Positions 57,591 through 64,000 of a stretch of DNA of 64,000 nt are shown one piece after another. The stretch is taken from the NCBI GenBank assembly GCA_946811695.1, contig OX328126.1, positions 2,444,771-2,508,770 of the forward strand, written 5' to 3'. The stretch's first letter is position 1. Every line of letters starts with the position of its first letter. Made by a program: the position numbers and the translations under genes. Source of the stretch: Gonocerus acuteangulatus (taxonomy: Eukaryota; Arthropoda; Insecta; Hemiptera; Coreidae). The notes under the pieces were generated by a model. That model saw nothing but the letters and a program-made list of their open reading frames with translations, did not search any database and was not told the DNA's origin.

Positions 57591-58041
57591 AGTGGTTTTG
57601 AGTAGACTAATCAAAATCCTAGTTTGTAAGCTTTCCTGACGAAATTGATGAAATAACCTGGAAAGTGGTTTTGTCTCATTCCTCACTTTAAAACATGTAT
57701 AACAAAGATATCTAGAACCTTTTAACACAAAATTGTAAGTGTTTTGTTTTTTTGGAACAAATTTTTGCAAAAACAAGGTGTTTGAATAGATGAATTCAGC
57801 TGGTTAATGTAGTTAACCTTATGCTTTAGAGAAAGTATTTTTGTGCTGACTCTCATCAAAAATTGCTCCCTTTAGAGTGTAAACCGACCAATAAATAAAT
57901 ATATGCCAGTTTATGGATAATGAAATGTCAACATTTCTTGTGCACTTCTGGATTGTGTCATTGGGCCAATATGACGGATTCTCCCGAGAGGGAGGGCAAT
58001 AAAAATCAATATAATTTTGGGCATTTATGTCCTTAACCCAC

Positions 58042-58392
58042 ATGCTGCTACTAACACAGACCTGTGCACTGGGTAGAGGCCCCTGGTGCTACTAACACAG
58101 ATCAGAGCGCTGGGTAGAGAAACCCCTGCTGTTACTAACACAGATCTGTGCGCTGGGTAGAGAAACCCCTGCTGCTACTAACACAGATCTGTGCGCTGGA
58201 TAGAGAGGCCTCTGGTGCTACTAACACAAATCTGTGCGCTGGGTAGAGAAACCCCTGCTGCTACTAACACAGATCTGTGCGCTGGGTAGAGAAACCCCTG
58301 CTGTTACTAACACAGATCTGTGCGCTGGGTAGAGAGGCCCCTGGTGCTGCTACTAACACAAATCTGTGCGCTGGGTAGAGAAACCCCCAAAT
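58042..58392 (+). repeat. 43-bp minisatellite, about eight copies
   Basis: CTACTAACACAGATCTGTGC followed by GCTGGGTAGAGAAACCCCTG. The unit holds the palindrome CACAGATCTGTG. Some copies carry AGGCCCCTGGTG variants. Confidence 0.93.
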
Positions 58393-59274
58393 TCCATAGG
58401 CACTACAAAAATAGTCTATCAAATTCAAAAGAAATGTTAATTTTGCCTTTTATTTCAAAAGCTAGATACATTAAATCGAGAACTATCATAACAACATACT
58501 CTGCTTTAAATAATAAATTAAAAGACTTTAAGGCAGATGATTCATTTATTTTGAATGGTCCACAGGTTTATTTTGAATGGTTTTGAATCGAATCACACAT
58601 TTTGGAAATGAGGAATGAGTATTCAGAATAAGTTTTCTGAATACTCACTTTTTGTGGTTAAGCTTTCTCAACTCCATTTTAGCAGCTTTCTCTCTCCCTA
58701 TGGGAAGGAAAACTCACTTACTACATTGGCTTGATGGCACACTCTAAAAGTGCTTTTGAAAAATAATGAAAATTCAAAACTGAATGCTCCAGGAGAGGGA
58801 GTTTGGTCCGCCTGTGGAGGGAATAGGCAGCGGGTGCTCTCCGCCTTCAGGGACACTAAACTCACTAGCTCACATCGCATTGAAAAGGTTAACAAAACAT
58901 CATATCTTAACATGTAACTCAAGAAGCCTCTCAATAAAAACATCAGTTATTTGTGATAAGTTCTCGCCTTGTGGTAATTATTTCATTGATGCCAATACTG
59001 TTGTCTGCTCAAACAATGGCTTCAAATAATATTTTTTCAAGTAAACAGTACAAATCGGTGACCTCCTTTTCCTGCCATACATCTTTCTCCCATTCGTGTA
59101 GCTTTATTATTACAAAATTCCGTCACGCAGGAGCTGCATAACTAAGCACTTTCCTCAGAATTGGGTAGTGCCGAGTGCATTCCTAAATAATTTGCTTAAA
59201 ATAACCTATATAGATAAATAAAATAAAAACATACATAACACCTGTTACAATTCAATTCAAACATAGTATAAAGT

Positions 59275-59600
59275 AAATCCCCCCTTCCGATGGACCGATT
59301 TAGTTCTTTTTTACAACACTTCTTCCTTATCAGATACCCAGGACGTATACCGAGTTTCGTTACAATACAGCAGAAATTACGACCGGTATGAGCAAATTAG
59401 TAATTTGGGTCCGGAGTAAACCCCCCTTCCTAATGAACCGATTTAGTTTATTTTTACAACACATTTTTCTCTTTAGTTGACCAGAATGAATACCGAGTTT
59501 CGTTGAAATACAACACAAATTATGGCTGGTATTGGCAAATAACTACTTTGGCTCCGGAGTAAACCCCATCTCCGGATGGACCGATTTTGTTGGTTAACGA
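59275..59600 (+). repeat. Three tandem copies of a GGACCGATTTAGTT-type unit
   Basis: GATGGACCGATTTAGTT, AATGAACCGATTTAGTT and GATGGACCGATTTTGTT at about 59290, 59434 and 59574, each with CCGAGTTTCGT and CCGGAGTAAACCCC words between. It precedes a (TA)n run, like the fragments at 33.6 and 37.2 kb. Confidence 0.8.
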
Positions 59601-59697
59601 ACTCGTTCAATCGTTTGATTGGGGAATACTACATACCAAGTTTCGTGGATAAGACACAAAAACTCTGGCGCCGGTATCATGTTAACGGACACATATA

Positions 59698-59702
<5 letters not shown>

Positions 59703-59762
<60 letters not shown>
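59703..59762. repeat. (TA)n microsatellite
   Basis: About 60 bp of TA. Confidence 0.97.
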
Positions 59763-59767
<5 letters not shown>

Positions 59768-60090
59768 CATATATAGCTATAGATATATATAAATTTTAAC
59801 TGGGGTCATTTAAAGACGATCGATAAAGATTCGAAGAAATTTTTCAAAAATTCCGTCATGAGTGCAACCTCAATAGCTACTTTCCTTCGGAGGAAAGTGC
59901 TAAAAATTAGAACAAAAATAAATGAAGAACCATCTAAGTTCTTGTGAACCTCCTAAGGTAAACTTTTTCTCCAAAAGTACAGTAATATTAGACAAAAAAT
60001 TGAGAATATTTCTAAAATTGGCCAACACTTAATGCTGATTGAGAAATGTCAGATCTCTCCGTATGAGCTAGTATAAATTATTTAAAGAAT

Positions 60091-60415
60091 TAGGCCCAGC
60101 GCACACGGTGAGACTATTTTGCAACTCCAGTTGCAAACTAGTTGCACGCGCAACTGTTTTGTGACTTCAGCAATGTATTTCAATGGACAGGCACACACGA
60201 CGCAACTGGTTTTTGACGATTTCAAACTAGCCTGAAACCAATCACACGTTAAGGCCCATCGCACACAATGCAACTCGTTGCAACTCCAGTTGCACGCGCA
60301 ACTGTTTTGAGACTTTGGCAATGTATTTCAATGGGCAGGCGCACACGACGCAACTTGTTTTTGACGATCTCAAACCATTCTGAAACCAGTCACATGCAAC
60401 TGTGGGCCCGCGATT
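60091..60415 (+). repeat. Tandem duplication of a GCAACT-rich 160-bp unit
   Basis: AGGCCCAGCGCACACGGTGA (60091) and AGGCCCATCGCACACAATGC (60252) start two units sharing AACTCCAGTTGCA, GCAATGTATTTCAATGG and CGCACACGACGCAACT. It resembles a MITE with GGCCC...GCACACGAYGCAACT ends; the class is not assigned. Confidence 0.75.
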
Positions 60416-61444
60416 GCAGTTGCGTTGCATTTGCGTTGTACGAGACTTTCGTCGGACAGCCGTGCATTCCATCAATATTTGCGGTTGCTTAGTTACATGA
60501 AGGTTTATTTATTACATATGTTTTTCAGCTATGTTATGTTGGGTTATGTAAATAAAGGCAGTTTTAAGTAAAGTGTCAAAATTCAAAATTACTTTGTAAT
60601 TTCAAAATTATTCCTATGGGACTTCTGTCCCGGAATAAGAATAAAACTTTTCATTATATAGATTATATACATTATATAACACATATTATACACTCGCACA
60701 ATAGATACAGTCACACGATATATATACAAACCTATTAATGATGATGCAAAAGTTGATAAATATATGTATAATATATATTCACTCTTAAAGTGTATTTAAG
60801 CCATATAGCCAATAACAACATGTGCCATCAAGAACTTAACGTGAAGCAATTTTTGATTTAAAAACGGATGTCAGATTTGTTTTTAGCACGTTGAAAACCC
60901 CCTAAATTCAAATTTTTTGAATATTACAAAAATAAAATAAAAATGTATTTTAAATTTCACTAAGGGGGAGGGCCCTTATAAGTTTGTTAAAGATTCAAGA
61001 ATCCAGCCATATTTCAAAGAATATTTACCCGATTCAAACCAAACTTGGAGGATCGATAAAAGCCATAATGTGACACATTTCCTTCCAATCGGGTTGTTTC
61101 TACGTGTTCTGGGATTGACGTTATATGCAAAAAAAGTTAACATTTTATTTTTATTTTGAGAACCATTTTTTGCAAGTACGTTTTGATATAATACAATAGT
61201 CATTTATGTGGTTAGAACAAGGAGTCTTTCTTCTTTCGAAAGATTTCAATGACGTAAAAATAGGATCATCTCAAGGGGAGATATTGAATTTCAAAACGTC
61301 ACGTTACTTTTTCGCTTACAAATTTGTAGTCTCCTTCAGACTGGGAGAAATCATTATTTTTTCTTTTCAATGATATTCACCACATTAGAGTTTCTTGGGG
61401 TGCTGATTTCTGCTATTATTTTTGGTGTAAAAAAAATGTATAAT

Positions 61445-61522
61445 ACTGGTTTACTGGTGCTAATGGCCTAGGTAGTCGCAGCACCCTAAAATAAAAAAAA
61501 ATTAAAAAAAAAAAAAATACTA
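61445..61522 (+). mobile_element. SINE family 2, 3'-end fragment
   Basis: GGTGCTAATGGCCTAGGTAG, TCGCAGCACCCTAAAATAAA and a poly(A)-like tail, equivalent to the ends at 50.1 and 62.8 kb. Confidence 0.6.
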
Positions 61523-61846
61523 GTTTACTTGAAAACATAAGCATATTTTTGAATTTATTTGACAAAATATAAATTATTGTTTAACGATTATATTTTTCTT
61601 TTAATCTACTCTATAAAACAAATGAATTGATGAAAGAATCATGTCGATATAATTTTTTAAACTTGATATCAATATTAAAGCACTTTTAACCTATTTTATT
61701 TTATTTCCCGGCTCCAAGGCGTATTGGACGGAATGCTCGGACACGTGTTGACTATTTTTCAGTGTAGAATCACCAGAAAAAAAAAATGGTCCAGATCGGT
61801 TTTGACTTAAAATTCAGAAAAATTAGATTCAAATAATTTTCTTTCT

Positions 61847-62436
61847 GAAACGAGGTACCATTTTAAAGCTTATTAAATAATGCAACTTATGAGGGGGAGG
61901 CAAACCTCTAAGTCTACAATTAGCAGATTAAGAAAATATTGAATAATTTAAGAAAACACTAATATCAATAAGCAATCAGGGATTAGTTGGGATTCAGCTA
62001 ATAAAATATAAAAAAAAATCGTAAAAATATTTAAAAAAATCGTATTGATGTTTTCCTAGCCGAATCCCAACTAATCCCTGATTGCTTATCACCTCGACGG
62101 CTAACTATCTAATCTTCATGACTAATATCAATAGCTCACATATATAAAGTTTTTAGTATAGCTCCTAATTTACAGGGCAATATTTTAATAAGGGATGTTT
62201 CTTATAGGAAATTTAATGTAGATTCTAAAAATGTGGTCGTTATTAACGATACATAAACCAGAAATCTGGAAAATGCAGTTTTTCATTGAAAAGAAGTCAA
62301 TAGTTTTAATAACAGACAAAAGGTTTAGTAGCTTTGCTACATGTTCAGATAGAAAGCTTATTTTTTTGTCACTTAACTACAAATGACGTGGAGAATACAC
62401 TCCTAAAGTTATGACATCTCAATGCGGGACACCCTG
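61847..62436 (-). mobile_element. Third copy of the mariner-like end, with a nested element
   Basis: GAAACGAGGTACCATTTTAA through AATGCGGGACACCCTG matches the right arm at about 19425-19798 with many substitutions; TA follows at 62437. It is split by the palindromic element at 61971-62120, so the mariner copy is the older of the two. Confidence 0.82.
61971..62120. mobile_element. GGGATTCGGCT palindromic element, copy 5, 13-bp target duplication
   Basis: Flanked by ACTAATATCAATA at 61958-61970 and 62121-62133. At only 150 bp it is mainly the two inverted ends (GATTAGTTGGGATTCAGCTA; CTAGCCGAATCCCAACTAAT), and the right end adds the tail ending AACTATCTAATCTTCATG. Its ends coincide with those of copy 3. 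Confidence 0.92.
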
Positions 62437-62807
62437 TATAGAAAATGGTAGCACTATGTGAAGCATGTAACACATCATTTTTAATTTTACCAGAGAATAT
62501 CGAACTTAATTTAAACAAAAAAACAACTTTTTTATACTTGGGTTTCACAAAAAAGGTGATTCGCTCAGACCAATGTTAAAACATTATAAAGGTAAGTAAA
62601 TAATTTGAAATATATAACTATTGGTAACGAGGCGAGGAAAGAATGTAACATTACTGGCAGCATGGCGGAAGTCTTTAAGAACGGAGAAACATATTCAAGC
62701 CAATTATTCCTGTGAATATAGGCCGTGCCCTTTTCCCTCCAAATATTCTATCTATTTGGACAGGCAACCTAATAGTTTGAATTGTGTTTACCCTTAACTT
62801 TGGTATT

Positions 62808-62988
62808 TATTTTTTTTTTTTTTTACGGTGCATCGAAATCTGGGCCATTAGCACAGACAACCAAGGAAAAGCGAGGAATTTTCTCAACGAGTCGTGAGAT
62901 GAAAGAATTCCTGCAGACAGAGGGAATCGAACCCACCATCTCCCGCATGAGAAACTAAGGCATTAGCCACTAGAACACGGAGAGACCC
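62808..62988 (-). mobile_element. tRNA-derived SINE, family 2
   Basis: The sense strand starts GGGTCTCTCCGTGTTCTAGT, GGCTAATGCCTTAGTTTCTC (A-box side), has the B box GGTTCGATTCC, GCAGGAATTCTTTCATCTCA, and ends GTGCTAATGGCCCAGATTTC, GATGCACCGT plus poly(A). It interrupts a diverged copy of the 21.0-21.35 kb repeat. Confidence 0.88.
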
Positions 62989-63639
62989 TGCTAAGTATTG
63001 ATAAAAAGTTTTCTATCTTCCTCATTCCCTGATCCTAAACAAGACATCATCAGTTTTTAAAGTGTTTCGTGTAAAGTTTTGTTCATTAAAAGTCTTTGGA
63101 AATCATTGAAAAGAAGTTAAAATTTCCCTCCTTGGTTAGTTTGTGCATGTGGAATTGAACTGTTCCATCCATCTGAACGGAAGAGAGTGGACAGCGACCA
63201 CCCGATCTTCATCCATTCCACATACTCATTAAAGGTTAGTAGGTCTGAAACTTCAATCTTCCCCCCCAAACACAGGATACACTTTTTTTTGTAACCCAAC
63301 AAACTCAGGTGGACTTTACGACAAGTATCTTGAGTGTCAATTTGTTTTAAGTTTTCCAGAGCATTTGGGTTGTAGGTACAAATCCACTAAGGTTAGAAAA
63401 TAGGTTTAAAATTTGACAATTTTCTTAACATTACGAACAAAGGAGAATAAGAAGACATGTGCAACACACTTTCTTATAATTTGAAAAATCCTTAATAGTT
63501 ATTTCTTTCTCATCCATGAGAAGGAAATATGCTTTTCACTTTGATCTAATGGGAATAGACAAACGTTTCAATAACGAAAAAAAACATGATTATGACGTTT
63601 AAATTCCTTCTTTTCCTCATTATCAAGTTTTATTAGATT

Positions 63640-64000
63640 CACGAGATAGCAACCCCCCTCTCCAGCTATCAACCCCTCAGTTCTACATTCACGGGATAGC
63701 AACTACCCCTCTCCAGCTATCAACACCTCAGTTCTACATTCACGGGATAGCAACTCCCCCTCTCCAGCTATCAACCCCTCAGTTGTACATTCACGGGATA
63801 GCAACTCCCCCTCTCCAGCTATCAACCCCTCAGTTGTACATTCACGGGATAGCAACTCCCCCTCTCCAGCTATCAACCCCTCAGTTGTACATTCACGGGA
63901 CAGAAACTCCCCCTCTCCAGCTATCAACCCCTCAGTTCTACATTCACGGGATAGCAACTCCCCCTCTCCAGCTATCAACCCCTCAGTTCTACATTCACGG
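63640..64000 (+). repeat. 51-bp minisatellite running off the window
   Basis: TTCACGGGATAGCAACTCCC, CCTCTCCAGCTATCAACCCC and TCAGTTNTACA form the unit; about seven copies are visible. The 51-bp period (17 codons) keeps a minus-strand frame open, which is an artefact. Confidence 0.95.

Noticed and set aside
63703..63978. 91-codon minus-strand frame of LIAGEGELLSREC repeats
   Set aside because: Product of the 51-bp minisatellite; no start context or domain.
56184..64000. DWNN domain and zinc-knuckle exons of RBBP6
   Set aside because: I scanned the minus strand for a CxxCGxxGHxxxxC-type motif and a DWNN-like start and saw none; they are probably beyond 64000.

Overview
This is eukaryotic nuclear DNA, AT-rich and intron-rich, most likely from an insect. 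The evidence is clean GT-AG exons of one conserved metazoan gene, Jockey-type and RTE-type LINEs, tRNA-derived SINEs, mariner, pogo and piggyBac-like DNA transposons, and the remains of a protein family that I know as an uncharacterised repeat family of insects. I cannot name the species. There is no operon, CRISPR array or prokaryotic feature.

The one cellular gene I can support is an RBBP6 (SNAMA-type) E3 ubiquitin ligase on the minus strand. It runs through almost the whole window, from 56184 down to base 1. Ten exons were assembled by hand: 56184-56033, 53458-53144, 46938-46722, 44913-44869, 40897-40713, 36598-36406, 32746-32483, 31241-31113, 23883-23770 and 707-1. All nine junctions have AG acceptors and GT donors, and the reading frame stays open and phase-consistent throughout, giving about 773 codons. 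In order they encode the C4C4 RING/U-box, a Ser/Pro-rich linker, a Gly/Pro/Arg-rich segment, an SR domain, and a very long Arg-Asp/Arg-Glu mixed-charge domain that leaves the window still open. The 5' exons (DWNN ubiquitin-like domain and zinc knuckle) were not found up to 64000 and must lie beyond it. The C-terminal end lies before base 1.

The rest is intron and upstream sequence packed with repeats. 0.9-8.6 kb holds a deleted mariner, a piggyBac-like MITE, a 44-bp minisatellite, a DDE-transposase element with CAGGGTGTCCC ends and a 1.1-kb foldback. 8.9-10.2 kb holds a TAATCA-rich satellite with a 39-bp period. 10.3-12.2 kb holds two pogo/Tigger-like MITEs. 13.0-15.4 kb holds a broken RTE-type LINE. 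17.1-20.3 kb is a giant inverted duplication around a second mariner-like element. 25.2-29.5 kb holds a nearly complete but frameshifted Jockey-type LINE on the minus strand. 34.7-36.0 kb holds a foldback element whose arms are 85-bp tandem repeats. 38.0-39.9 kb holds a decayed insect-repeat protein and a LINE fragment. 43.1-44.6 kb holds a palindromic element invaded by a hAT-like MITE. 53.6 kb holds a 630-bp DNA element. 55.7-64 kb holds three minisatellites, two SINEs and a third copy of the mariner end.

The most interesting signal is a dispersed palindromic family at about 34.3, 37.3, 40.9, 47.7 and 62.0 kb, with a possible diverged member at 15.4 kb. Copies share a GTTGGGATTCGGCT core inverted at both ends and a roughly 33-bp extra tail at only one end. 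Three copies have target-site duplications of 13-15 bp that I could read exactly. Several carry a motif resembling a hammerhead ribozyme core (CTGANGA, stem, GAAACGTC). Inverted flanks, a one-sided tail and hammerhead-like motifs recall Penelope-like retroelements. No Penelope reverse transcriptase is in the window, so the assignment is inference.
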